Of a DNA stretch of 64,000 nucleotides, positions 1 to 11,197 are shown in pieces (position 1 is the stretch's first letter; each line of letters opens with the position of its first letter). The notes beneath the pieces were generated by a model. The model worked only from the letters and a program-made list of their open reading frames with translations, did not search any database and was not told where the DNA came from. This DNA comes from Ptiloglossa arizonensis (Eukaryota > Arthropoda > Insecta > Hymenoptera > Colletidae): the NCBI RefSeq assembly GCF_051014685.1, contig NC_135058.1, positions 16,432,811-16,496,810 of the forward strand. The letters run 5' to 3'. Both the position numbers and the translations under genes were made by a program.

Positions 1-2636
1 CTATCTCGATCCGAATCGACCCTCCATCCCTCGATACGATATTCCTCCCGTGGTAAAACGAGTTTCCTGCTACCGTTACACTCGAATCGAAAAAGGATCT
101 AAATTTACCATTATATTCTACAAAACGTGACAACTTTGAAAATTGAAACGAGACACCCTGTATAAGTCTCGTTCGAATCACTCTCGTCGACGTCTCGTAA
201 AGAATACACATCAATACCTATCGTATTAATTTCGCGAGTGCGTTCATTTCCCTGCACTCGTGTCTTGGTTGGACATCGTGGTTCGTCTCGCGGTGCAGTC
301 GCGATGCAGTCGCGGTGCAGTCGCGGTGCAGTCGCGGTGCAACGATTCGTGCGTCGCGTTATCGTCGGTTTTCCATGCTGGTTTATTTTAGTTACGATCA
401 CGGCCACTGGATTTCACTGGAGTCTGCTATGATTAAGCAGGACGTCGGTATCAATGCGACTTCCTTGACGAGCGATAATCGCGGCTTCGCCGAGCGTACA
501 GCGCGAGTGCGCGTGCCGCTTGTGCCCGCGCGTTTCTACGGCTCTTTCCTCTTAGTCACGGAGCAATTGGGCCGGGAATACGCGGCGGTTCTCCTTTCTC
601 AAAATGTAGATACACTCTCTAACCGCGATTAAGATCCTTGCGTTGTCTCCCGAGCGGCTCGTCGAAACGAGATCCGGAGGAAACTTCGTGCCAGAGAAAT
701 CGAATTAAAAAGAAAAGAAAAAAGAAAAATAAAAGAAAGGAAAAATCCATATCGAAAGGGACGCGCGACCTTCGAAATGTGCGACATTCCGAGCACTTTA
801 AACGCTCGGGACGGTGAGTGATGCATCGAGCCGAGACACCGGCTCCAATCGAGTCAATCAACTGCCTGGATGCAATTTTCTATTCACCGGAGAGACACAC
901 TCGATTTCTCTCGGTCCTCGTAATCGTCGGGGACCAGTGATTCGTGCGAAATTCAAGAAGATGGAGTAACGAGAACGAACCATCGACGACGTGAAAACAT
1001 CGCGATCGATCCACCGTGTCGGAACGAACAGTCGTCCTACGAAGTTCGTACACGCGTCGTGTATCTCGCGTCTCTTCTCCCTTTTTTCGTTCTGTTTTCT
1101 TTTCTTTTCTTTTTTCCTCTTCTCGCGTACTTTTTCAAGATCGACGACGAAGCAGTGGACCGAGGCCGCGTTACTCGTTAAGTGCAACTTGGTAGCTTAT
1201 ATTTGTAGCTATTTTTACTGATCTATTTAAAGCTATATTCGCAGCTAAATTCTACATTATAAGACGATAAGTGCGCGAGCGTAATTTCTACGTTCTACGG
1301 ATGGCGCGAAGAGGCTGAGAATTTCGTAGACGCGTCTACGTCGAGCGTGCCATTTTCCTCGAAGAGGAGTACTCGCGCGAGCAAGTGGTCGCGGGCTAAC
1401 GCGTCACCGCGAACGAAAACTCGATAAATCGTACCGACTGGTGGGGTTTCTCTCTTTTGTGCCTTCGTTCGATAAATCAACGTCGATTTCATCCCCGCGC
1501 GGGCATCAATTACAAGACGTTCCGTGGGACATTAATTTATTAGCGAGGAGAGAAACGCTGCACCGCGAATGATCGGTGCCCCGGCGTCGTTCCAGAGGTA
1601 ACGCGGAAAACTCGACGTCCACTGCCTCGAGAAAACGGAACCGGATACCAATTGAGCAGCTTTTGGCAGCGACGAAGAGAGGTAGGTACCATTTTTATTG
1701 ATCGAGATCGTGAATCGTTGGAAAATAACAATCATAGGATTCGGTGCTGGTTGAATGGAGAAAAGAAGCATTACCGAACACGTATATTGAATTTCTAACG
1801 TTGAAAATAATATTCGTATCTAAGAATTTAAAGACCCGATTAATCGTAGGTGGAATGGGTAACGATTTTTTGTCGCGATAGAAAAGTTAAGTCGATGAGA
1901 CAAGTACGTATACAAGTCCAATATTTAAAATCGAAGGAAACGTTAATATATAAAATGAAGGAGCATTGCAGTCAATCAGCGTTTTAAAATATAATTAATT
2001 TACGGAACAAACAAATTTGAATAGACACTTAACTATAACGCGTGTTTATTAGAATTTTACTAAAAATTGTAATACTTGTTTAGAGGGCGAGAAAATTGCA
2101 AGACGATCGATTGCCCGACGTTCACTCGAAACGTAACTCGAGCACTCGATTCGCTTTCAAGATTACTAGATTAATTTTGCAGCCCCGAAATATCGTTAAC
2201 ATCGGCGATTGGCGTTGACAGAGCACTCGATTCTTTTTTCGTGCGGGCCACGAGCATCACCTCTCGACTCTGTTTCTACGATCGTGCCGGCACCCTCGAG
2301 CACTCTTTAAGTGGTGATAAAACTTATCTCGAAAAATTATGTCCGGCTACCTCTGCACTGCGCTTCTTCGCACTTCACTCGATACCGCACCGTTAAAAAA
2401 CTAGGAACAGACGCACTCGCTCTCGATAGACACGTTCACTTTCGATACTCTGTGAACACAGACGCGTGAAATTCAAGAACGGATAGAAATTCGTAAACAA
2501 CGAAAATGGTAGAAATAATTGCTGCTGAAAGGAAACGATAATTAACGCTTTACCAGATACGCATAGAACTGACAAATTCTGAACGCTCGAAACTGTTCCA
2601 GATACACGAACTTGATCGGTAAAAGTAGCGGAAATA
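1..2636. other. Gene-free, CpG-rich non-coding DNA
   Basis: I see no protein family, RNA gene or splice-consistent exon series here. The stretch holds an 11-bp minisatellite (290-344), A- and AG-rich runs near 700-745 and a pyrimidine-rich run near 1,075-1,140. Reading frames on both strands are short and low in complexity. It may be intergenic, or part of a long 5' intron of the downstream KLF gene, whose coding start sits directly behind a splice acceptor. Confidence 0.6.
290..344. repeat. 11-bp minisatellite, five copies
   Basis: Five consecutive 11-bp units of the type GCGGTGCAGTC begin at 290, 301, 312, 323 and 334. The second has one A-for-G change and the last has a different 3' end. 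The unit is GC-rich, and reading frames through it are repeat artefacts. Confidence 0.9.
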
Positions 2637-2921
2637 ATGTTTGACAAAAAAATTGTACCGTTGAACGTTCGATCCAGTATTAATGTATCATTGACCACGG
2701 TTCAAAAAGTGAACCTTCGCAGCCCAAGCGTCGACTTTGCAATCGATTCTTCTACTTGGCATATTAGAAAGGACCTGCAGAAACGAAGGAAAGCACATGG
2801 CACTGCTACCACCAAAAGTAGTCTATGTTTCAAATACGAACCAAACTTAAATAAAAGGTATTTTATTTAAGTAACACTTTATTTTATTTGGAACACTGAA
2901 ATATTCGTATCTTTTGTTTCA

Positions 2922-3131
2922 ATGTTATGCGAAATAAATGTCGAAACGTATGAAAAAAATATTTGCAAAGTTGCAGCAAAATCAGAATGGTTGCCTAATT
3001 CTGGAAGTTTTAACAATAACTTTCCACAGGGGAGAGAACTTGTAAAAATATTAGAATCGTTACCCAATTATAGAAGTTTCGACGAGTACTTCCCGGAACG
3101 CAAAGATCTTCCAAAAATACGAGTGATTTAA
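2922..3131 (+). CDS. Possible small reading frame with an internal duplication, unrecognised
   Basis: This is a 69-codon open frame from an ATG at 2,922 to a stop at 3,129-3,131. I do not recognise the product. Its second half is two tandem 23-residue units (2,987-3,055 and 3,056-3,124) that align without gaps. Units share an LPNxxSF core, then FP and LxKI. Differences are often synonymous (TTG/TTA, CCT/CCC, TTT/TTC, CCA/CCG) or conservative (N/D, Q/E, R/K, E/D), which is how translated repeats diverge. There is no signal peptide, no known motif and no convincing splice partner. The open frame just upstream (2,637-2,870) does not join it in phase through any splice I could find. It could be a real small gene, one exon of a larger gene, or a chance frame over an old non-coding duplication. 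Confidence 0.35.
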   Translation: MLCEINVETYEKNICKVAAKSEWLPNSGSFNNNFPQGRELVKILESLPNYRSFDEYFPERKDLPKIRVI

Positions 3132-3249
3132 CTTCCAGACTATTTAATCAACTACAATATTGATTATGGAAGTAAAACTCGAAAAATGAAAATACAATCG
3201 TAAAAAAGATAAACGAAATCATGAACAATTAACGAGCACTTACGAGAGA

Positions 3250-3660
3250 CCCTAGCCAGGCCGCGATCGTACGTAACTGAATTTCACATTAATCATAGGG
3301 TGGAGGGGGGACGATCTAACGATTTCACCGCCGCGTGGAAAAGCGTGCAATGTCTGGCAAGATGCACCGGGCCAATGGAAATGCAGTTATCAGCTTAACG
3401 CGATGTGTGACGTTAAATCGGTGCCTGGCGAAGTGCCGTACATTATTTACAGCGTGTTGTCACCCGCCGGGCCATCTGTAATGGCTGTTTTATGCCCCAT
3501 TAAGATTATGGCCGGTGCTCCTTGTCGTGCACACCGGAGATTAAAATCCCTGCAGTCAGGAATTGATTTATTTACGAATATTCGGCCCCGACAGGGATTT
3601 TATTGCTCGTACATCGCTTTGCCACCGTGTTGCTTCAACGGGAGTAAAATCTTCGAATAA
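3250..3660. promoter_or_regulatory. Candidate conserved non-coding element
   Basis: The texture differs from the flanks: balanced base composition, few homopolymer runs, and closely packed ATTA, CCAAT and TTTATG-type words (for example AATCATAGGG near 3,291 and CCCATTAAG near 3,497). Both strands lack a long coding frame with a recognisable product. In insect genomes such blocks beside a transcription factor gene are often enhancers. This is inference from sequence texture only. Confidence 0.3.
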
Positions 3661-6600
3661 AAGTTATTTCCGGCAATTGTTTTGTAACAGAAAACCTCGT
3701 TCGATCTTTTCATCACTTTCCATATATATATATATATATACACGTTTCAAGATATAAATTTTTTTCGTTCTCGTTACAATTTATCGGCTTTTTGCGATGC
3801 AATAAACGTTACTCTTCGTGGACCTGTCGACGGCCTGCAGTGTAATATTTTTTTACCTCGATTTAGAATGAAAAATCAAACAGTTATTCTTCATAATGGA
3901 AATACACGTCGTACGAATTCAAAAGATATACAATTAACGATAATACGCGGTTTTGGAATTGCTCTGGAAGTTTGAGAGAGATCAATTCGTTTAACGCTCC
4001 CGTAACTCCTTTCAAAATGTATCGAAACATTGACTATATTTGTCAAAAATAGAAAAAAAAAAAAAAAAATTAACGAGAAATTATTGAACGATACCAGTTG
4101 CTCTATCGCTGGAACCTCAAACGTAAAGAAAATATATAAAAATGATGGGACTCGGCAACATCGTCGCAAGATCGATGGTTGTGACTTAATATATCGGTTT
4201 GAACTTTTGTTTCTTTCAAACGAAACAAGTTATCACGAATATTGTAATAATATAGTTCGAGCAAGTGTAGGTGATTTTAATGCGTAATCGATCTTGAATA
4301 AAAATAATATAAAAATCATTCTTTTCTCAATATTTCAGAGAGATCGACCGAATAGAGGTAACGATATTCTTGCCTAACTTTATTCGCTTCGAAACAATGG
4401 ACTTTATTCCCGAGCATAATTTAACGCGCGCGCAATAACACTGCGATAGGAGAATTGACACCAAGATCAACGAAATTCTGAGAAATTCCAAGATTGTTTC
4501 TATAGTTAAACTCCGGTTAAATCGATGCGAACGTTTAAATCTAAATCGAGTAGAAATATTTCGAGCAGTTCGTGCGATGAAAATTCTCGAAACGTTCGCT
4601 CGAGATATTATTTAAATTTAACCAAATTACTTTATTAGCGATATTGCTTTAGCGTAAGTTTTACTAGACACGTTTCTTTCATCGTTGACCAAAAGAAACC
4701 TTTCTTTTTTTCATTCGGTTAATTCTTACGTGTCGATTTAACACGTTGACTAACACGGTGTTGTTGGTTGAAACGTTTCCCGACGCAACTCTTCGCACAG
4801 GCGCCAGCTACGAGATAACTCGTTACTTATTTGATTTTTTTTTTACGAATAAATATTCAATTCTCCGATACAGATTCGTTTTATTCTTTATTCAAACGCT
4901 GGTTATCGATTATTTACTCGTAACCGGCGAAAAAAGTGTTGTTCGTCTCTACTAAGTTATCGCGTATTTGTTGTTCGAAATTTTTATCGGGGGAGAAATT
5001 TTTGATCGGAAATAGAAATTTTTGCCGATCTCTGCTCGGAACGCTGCGCTCGATATCCCTGTATCGAAGAAACCGATACAGATATCGACTCTCGTACAAA
5101 TTAAATCGCGAACTCTTTATCGGCGCAAAGTGATGCAACCAAGCGCAATTAATAAATCCCCTGGAGGGTAGATAGAACAATCTTCGAAGTGAAATGAATT
5201 TTAGACGCTACGATCGAACGAACGGGGAACGGTTTAATCGTCTACAACGTCGAGCTTTTTTCGAACGCGTCATTAGATAAACGCGGCCGCCATCTGCGAG
5301 CGCATAAATTTCGCGGAAAACGTGTTACCATTGTCGACGTTGGTAATTTATGAAAAAGAAAAAAAAAGAAAAAAAAAACAAAGCAATGCGCAATCGACGT
5401 TTCGTGTTTCGGGGGAAATTTTCTTACTGGAAACAAACGTAAATCGTACCAAAATTAACGCATTCCGCGCGTTGCACCGTTACGAATAATAACACCCGCG
5501 CGAACAATTGTTCCACGGTCTTTGACATCGTGTAACTTTCGATTAAACATTACCGATAAATACGAAACGAATGTCTCGATTCTCGTTGCGCTACTTCGAT
5601 TCGTTGTACATTCAACGACACAGATCAACGCAATTAACGAGACTTGAATTATTGCACGTCGCGCGTGCGTGTTTACACGTGCCAAGTTTGTATCGTTATT
5701 GTTCGGAATGTATCGCTTCCAATGTTATGTTTCAATTATTTTAATAAATTCGTGTAACGTGAACGTAAAGAAACGTCGAATGCTTCGAACATTGATTAAA
5801 TTATCCCGAAATCGAGCAGTCGGGACGGCACGCGAAAGATGACAACGTTTTATCGTTATTGTTGTTACCGTTATCGTTGGAAAAAATGCGCAATTTAGGA
5901 ATCGCTGACGTGTACAACAGTTTACTCGAATCGTGTCCGACGAGCGCGAACGTAACCGATTTCCATTTGCGTAAAAGATACGCAACCCTCTCGCGGTCAA
6001 TCGGGCAGATAAAAGACAAACGATAGATCGATGTCGACAAACGGTGATCTGTTTTTCATAACGCGCGAACCACAACGGTATCCATTAGCACCGTTTCGAG
6101 CCAGTTATAAACCGATTATGGCCAGGGATATCGTCCGAGCGTTTTCCCTACGAAACTTTATCCTCTACGCGAAATTTCTTCTTCGATTCGCGATCGATTT
6201 CAATCAAGACGAAATTACATTATCGAATCTTCTTCCACTATATAGAATGGATAAAATTCTGTACAGAGAAGGAAACAACGAATAAATAAATTACAATTGT
6301 AGATTTCAACCGAAGCGATAATATACAAAAATGTGAACGACGAAAATAACCTTTTCGAGGTCCTGGATCTCCCATACTTGACACTTTTAATTCGAAAGTT
6401 AATCACCATTTGTACGGAAAAGTAGATTATATATGTATTGTGTCCACTTTTCCAAATTGAAACTCACCGTTCGTTCTGAAGGCTCGTTTGTTAACGAGTG
6501 CTTCGTCGTCAAAGTCCAGAAATAAACGTAAACTCAATCATCAAGATATTGGACGTTCGAGAAGAAAGGTCAGGACGACTCGTTGCATTTCTCGTATGCA

Positions 6601-8160
6601 GCGTGCTCATGACTCTTGAATCGAACGCAAAATATATGGAATTGTATCTAAGGTCAGCCTCCCTCGACACGGATGAACGTATTACAAGCGATTCAGCTGC
6701 TAGTGGCACTGACTTCGAACGCATTATCGCCGCTGTGTTCTTCTTGTCGCTCTAGGTCAAAGCCACTGCGTTATACAGACATTCCATCGATACGTTTCTT
6801 CGGAAATATACGGGACGCGATTTTCGCTCGAAATTATAACGGATCGAGGACGACGATCCGAATCAATTGCGTCGGCTCTGCGAAAACGTCGAAATTGGGG
6901 AATATTTCGGAGAAAATCTCCACCGAATGGCGTGTGTCTGTTTTTTTTTCTTTTCCAATTGTCTAAAACCGTGATTCCCAAAACTTTTAGAACGCTCATA
7001 TATTTCTCTAAATATTTACCAAACGAAAATAAAACGATCGGAACAATTGGAGCGAAAAACGAAAAAAAATAGCAACGTACCGATGACGTCTACAAAGAAC
7101 GGAAGCCTGGTGTCGTTTGTTCTTTCTAAAAATCATAATTTCTGTGATTCCACTGCCTGTACATTGCCTAATATTCCATAGAATATAATTTTCCAAATAG
7201 TATTTTTATTAAGAACAACTTACAACCCTATACTTCGCTCGCGAACGTTGTCTCCTTTATCGATTCCTCCTTGCGCGCAATCCTAATGCAATCACGTGGT
7301 AACGATACCATTACCTCGATTTAAAAAAAAAAAAAGAAAAATGAACTACGCTCGAGCACCAATTACCCGCTTCTCGTTCGAACAACGCGCAGAAGAAAAA
7401 CATAAGCGTAACGATCCCTCGTTCGAGGTGTCTGCGAACACGTATCGCGAAGACGAGTAATTACCCTCTGGCTAAAAATGTTTGGCAAACGCTGTCGCGG
7501 AGCACAAAGACGCGAAGTGTGCGGCGTCCGGGCAAAAAGCCGGAAGAAAATATCCGAGGCCACGTTTCGTGTGTCGTGGTGTGCGAATTTCTTGCAAAGC
7601 GGAAAAAACGAATGATTTTAGTCGCGTTGGTTCGATAAGCGTTCGAGTAGGCCACGTGCGTAGCGTAGCGGGTCCACGTTCGACCAATCGGGCGCTCCGG
7701 GCAAGGAGGACCTCGCGCGTCCTCGCCGCGCGTCGAATTCTCCCGCGGGTCTGTCTCGCAGAAATCTCGCGAGAGAGGCGCCCGATTATCGGGAGGGTAG
7801 GTGGTATCGTAAATAAGCGAGTTTAACCGAGCAATTAGCCAGGAAACCGATTCGATGTCGCGTCTGACGGTGTTCTGGGATCGGCTCGATCCCTGGGGAG
7901 AGCCACGGTGACGGCGCCGGGTGGCACAGCCTCCGATTATCTCTCGAACCGTGTGCCCTGTCACACGACTCGTCCGCGTCTTCGCAGACCCGGCCAACGC
8001 AGTCTACACGCGTCACTCGACCGCGAAACTACCGGTACAAGAGGGTGCGCGACCACGCGTCCTCCTTCTAGCGGATCATCCTGCCGACGAACACTTTCAA
8101 CCACCGATAGATCCTCGCGAGAAAGGGACGCTCCTTCGAGTAGTATTTGCGGCCAGTTGA
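3661..8160. other. Gene-free non-coding DNA
   Basis: No gene is recognised. The stretch contains a TA microsatellite (about 3,721-3,740), A-runs near 4,050 and 7,323, and a bulged hairpin at 5,051-5,087. Its last 700 bp (about 7,480-8,150) is GC- and CpG-rich and could be a promoter or 5' non-coding exon for the KLF gene 3 kb downstream. Longer open frames in that part occur on both strands at once, as expected from stop-poor GC-rich DNA. Confidence 0.5.
5051..5087. repeat. Short hairpin
   Basis: The left arm CGATATCCCTGTATCG (5,051-5,066) pairs with the right arm CGATACAGATATCG (5,074-5,087). Only a two-base bulge and a 7-nt loop interrupt the pairing. Function unknown. Confidence 0.6.
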
Positions 8161-8182
8161 TCGCTCTTTATGGAATCAACGC

Positions 8183-8398
8183 GAATCGAACCACTTAATG
8201 GACCATTCGGGCGTGGAAGAATTTCAACTTTGAAAGTTTCACTGGACACTATCATCGTGACTACCGTTCCGAGCAGTGGTGGTTATCAAAGCACTATTCT
8301 GTAAAGACTGATCGCAGTTTACCGAGTCAGAGTGAATCGAACGTCGTATTGGATCCTCGAGACGTGGAAGAATTTGAGCATCGAAAGTTTCACTGGAC
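8183..8398. repeat. Diverged tandem repeat, about 151-bp period
   Basis: Two 36-bp blocks at 8,212-8,247 and 8,363-8,398 differ at four positions by hand alignment, and the word GAATCGAAC precedes each at the same distance (8,183 and 8,334). Looser copies of the same words recur to about 8,900 (for example GAATCGAAC at 8,691). The array is old and not coding. Confidence 0.6.
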
Positions 8399-10009
8399 CT
8401 GACTGTCACTCTGAACAGTGATCGCCGTTCAAACCTCGTAATAATTCTTCGAGTTACAGGAGAATTTGAATGTTGGACGTTACAGCTCGGTAACGAACGA
8501 CAGATAGGTCCTCTTCAAAGAATAGACGCTATCTCGTCGTGATCGTCGGCACAGGCAGCCCATCTCTTATCCGAACAAAAAAGTACCTTGAACGATATTT
8601 TTTTTTCGACGAATAGACACTATTTGTAACTATTCCCACCAGAATGGTATTTTAACTAACCGAGCACCAATTTCGGTATAAAGTTATACCGAATCGAACA
8701 TCGTCGTAGCTCTTTGCTACGTCGAAGAAGAATTTAGACAATTCGATCGACATCCTCGTCGACAAGTGAACACTATAATCGTAATCGTCGTCCGAGTAAT
8801 ACTTTACACGAACCGATCACTGTTGATTCACCCGCATTGAATAGCGTCGTTGCGCGTGCAATGACTTTAAACTTTGCGCAACTGAGTAGACGTTACCAAT
8901 CGCGAGAGGTAGTACTCTGAACGGATCACCGACAATTTACCAAACGTCATCGAAGTTCCTCGATCGATTGGAGAAGACTTCGATCGATAGACGTTTGACA
9001 CAGATCCTTTCCAGCAAGTGGATATACATCGCTCGTCCAGTTTCTCATTCTCGTCGAGTCGATGAAGTATTTGGCCGATGAATCTACCAGATCTACCAAC
9101 GAGTAGATACCTATCGTTCTGCGTCTCGAGAATCGTGAAAGTAGTATTATAATTATTTTATCGAGAAAGAGCGAACCGAGACTCCGAATCGAGAAGACTT
9201 GGACACTTTATTGCTTCGGATACCCGTTGAATACTATTTCTACTAGCAGCTATAATAGTATACAATATCTTCGTTTGTTCGATCGGAAGTTATTTTCGAG
9301 AGAAATTGTTTTGATCGATTGTTATAATACTTTTGAGAAGATTGTAAACTTGGACCTCGCTTACTTCGGGTGTACAATTGATCGAGGAAAAAGAGGCTCG
9401 ACTCGATTTGCGACTTATTTGTCGCGTAACATCGACTGTCTTGTAACGGTGGCAATCGGAAGTGATAATGCGCAAAGGAAACAGAGACAGTGATTGATGG
9501 TGAACTGTATGCGAGAAATTAACAAAAACGAACACGCGAGAAATCCAACTGCATCGTTCATTTTACGAAGAATCGATCGCAAATTACGAACAGAGGGACA
9601 AGATGATAGAAGAAGCTGCAATGTTCGACGTGAGTACAAGGCTAAATCTAAGACAATGCATGGAAATTTTTCAACAAATTTCCAACGTTCGAATCGCGAC
9701 ACATTCTATTCACACTCAACGATCGAACAATTTTTTTTATCCAACATACGAACGAACGAACGCATAAACATTTTCGTCCGAGAGTATCCTCGGTCTTCGA
9801 CTCGTCTTTTTCGTATAAAATATAATTTCTAGAGAAGAATAAATAACCATCCCAAGTAATCTCTCAAAGTATATTAATGTTTCTGTTCGTACGTCGATAA
9901 GTGAAACGTAGAGAAGCGGGCACAATTATTGGTGTTTATTTTTAATAATTTACAAACGAAGGAAATCTTGGGTAATTTTTCAAAATTATTCCCATCAATG
10001 ACGGTTAGA

Positions 10010-10260
10010 TATTTGTCATAATTAAAGGCTCGATGCGTTCAAACGCAATCAGTATTAATACGTCCCGAGGCTTCCGGGTGGAAGCTGGGGCCAATAATAT
10101 CTGGACACCAGTGTTTCGCCGCTGATACACAGTATCAGTGTTCCATCCGACTCTGATGTAGCTGGCTGCATCGTTGACGGTTGATGTCCAGACATTACTG
10201 TGCGCAACTTGTATCGCGAAAGCTTGGATCATAGAGGCAAATTAATACGATCCAAGCTGA
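10010..10260. promoter_or_regulatory. Candidate conserved non-coding element with dyad symmetry
   Basis: The block has balanced composition. It contains an imperfect dyad (TCTGGACAC near 10,099 against GATGTCCAGA near 10,183) and ends with a perfect 10-bp inverted repeat at 10,221-10,230 and 10,249-10,258. No tRNA or other known RNA fold fits. Enhancer or structured-RNA roles are both possible; neither is shown. Confidence 0.3.
10221..10258. repeat. Perfect 10-bp inverted repeat, 18-nt loop
   Basis: AGCTTGGATC at 10,221-10,230 is the exact reverse complement of GATCCAAGCT at 10,249-10,258. The stem is too short for a typical microRNA precursor. Confidence 0.8.
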
Positions 10261-10279
10261 ATAATATTCACTTAATGCC

Positions 10280-10329
10280 ATGAGAAATGACACTACTTAG
10301 ACTCACACCGATGAGAAATGACAATACTT
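10280..10329. repeat. 19-bp direct repeat pair
   Basis: ATGAGAAATGACACTACTT (10,280-10,298) recurs at 10,311-10,329 with one change, a 31-bp period. Confidence 0.75.
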
Positions 10330-11197
10330 TGTCGTACCGAGTTTACGAAATTTTCTGAACGTTTGACTCATCGAGTTACTTGCCGTACTGCGCATTGTGT
10401 CATCAACGGAGACGCACAGATTGCGGTACGATTATTGAGACACTCTGTACAACTACTCTAGCGTATTTTCCGTACTAATGAAAAAACGATCGAGATAAGA
10501 GAACGATCAGATAATAGAATAATTGTACTTCGAACACTCGATCGTTCTATATTCCTGATAAAATAATAAATATAACAATATCGATGATGACTCGAACGTG
10601 TACAGGTACCATATCCGAGAATCGGTTTCAACGACAACATTTTGTTGTCAACGTTGTTACACTTGCAGAAAAGAAAAATATACACAATCCTGAAAGTGTC
10701 CTCCATTCGCCTCTTTTCTCCAAAATTGTTCCCTGATTGCAATCAGAAACGTAATCCATTGAAACGAGGAGTTACCGTGTTTCAATCGATCCCATGTTTC
10801 ATCGTTCCAAAGAATGTATCCCGCAACTGTCCCGTTCAACGTGTAGACGTATAGAAATAACAATAAACCGAGAAAGAATAAGAGAGAAGGAGATCGTTCA
10901 TCTTGGCCGGCTGCACTATAACATTTCCCTCTTTCTTTCGGCGCCGATAACTCAAAATAAAACTGAATTTTAATCGACAGATATAGACCGTTCGCGCTGC
11001 ACGACTTATTGCCGGTATCGCCGGGCAACCGAGCGATTAATCCAAGACAAACTCTGCTTTCGCAACAATGAACAGTCTCGAGAGTCTCTTCGTCGTTCGA
11101 ACATTTACACTATTTCTTTTTTTTTATTTTTTTTTATTTTCACCTCCCCCCCATTCACGTAGCGTCGATTACCGTTCATTCTCATTTCGCGTCGCAG

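Larger units (their letters stand above)
8400..11197. other. Non-coding DNA upstream of KLF15
   Basis: No gene is recognised. It contains the tail of the diverged repeat, a candidate conserved block (10,010-10,260) and short inverted and direct repeats (10,221-10,329). Its last 100 bases end in a long T/C tract and CAG directly before the KLF15 ATG. That is a textbook 3' splice site, so at least part of this stretch is probably an intron separating an unseen 5' non-coding exon from the first coding exon. Confidence 0.5.

Noticed and set aside
7461..8198. Overlapping frames of 96-178 codons on both strands
   Set aside because: Composition effect of CpG-rich DNA; no conserved residues or domain pattern. 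More likely promoter or 5' non-coding sequence.
10657..11028. 123-codon minus-strand frame with a hydrophobic segment and two N-glycosylation-like sites
   Set aside because: It superficially resembles a type II membrane protein, but it has no splice partners, no known motif, and its length is not exceptional for this window.
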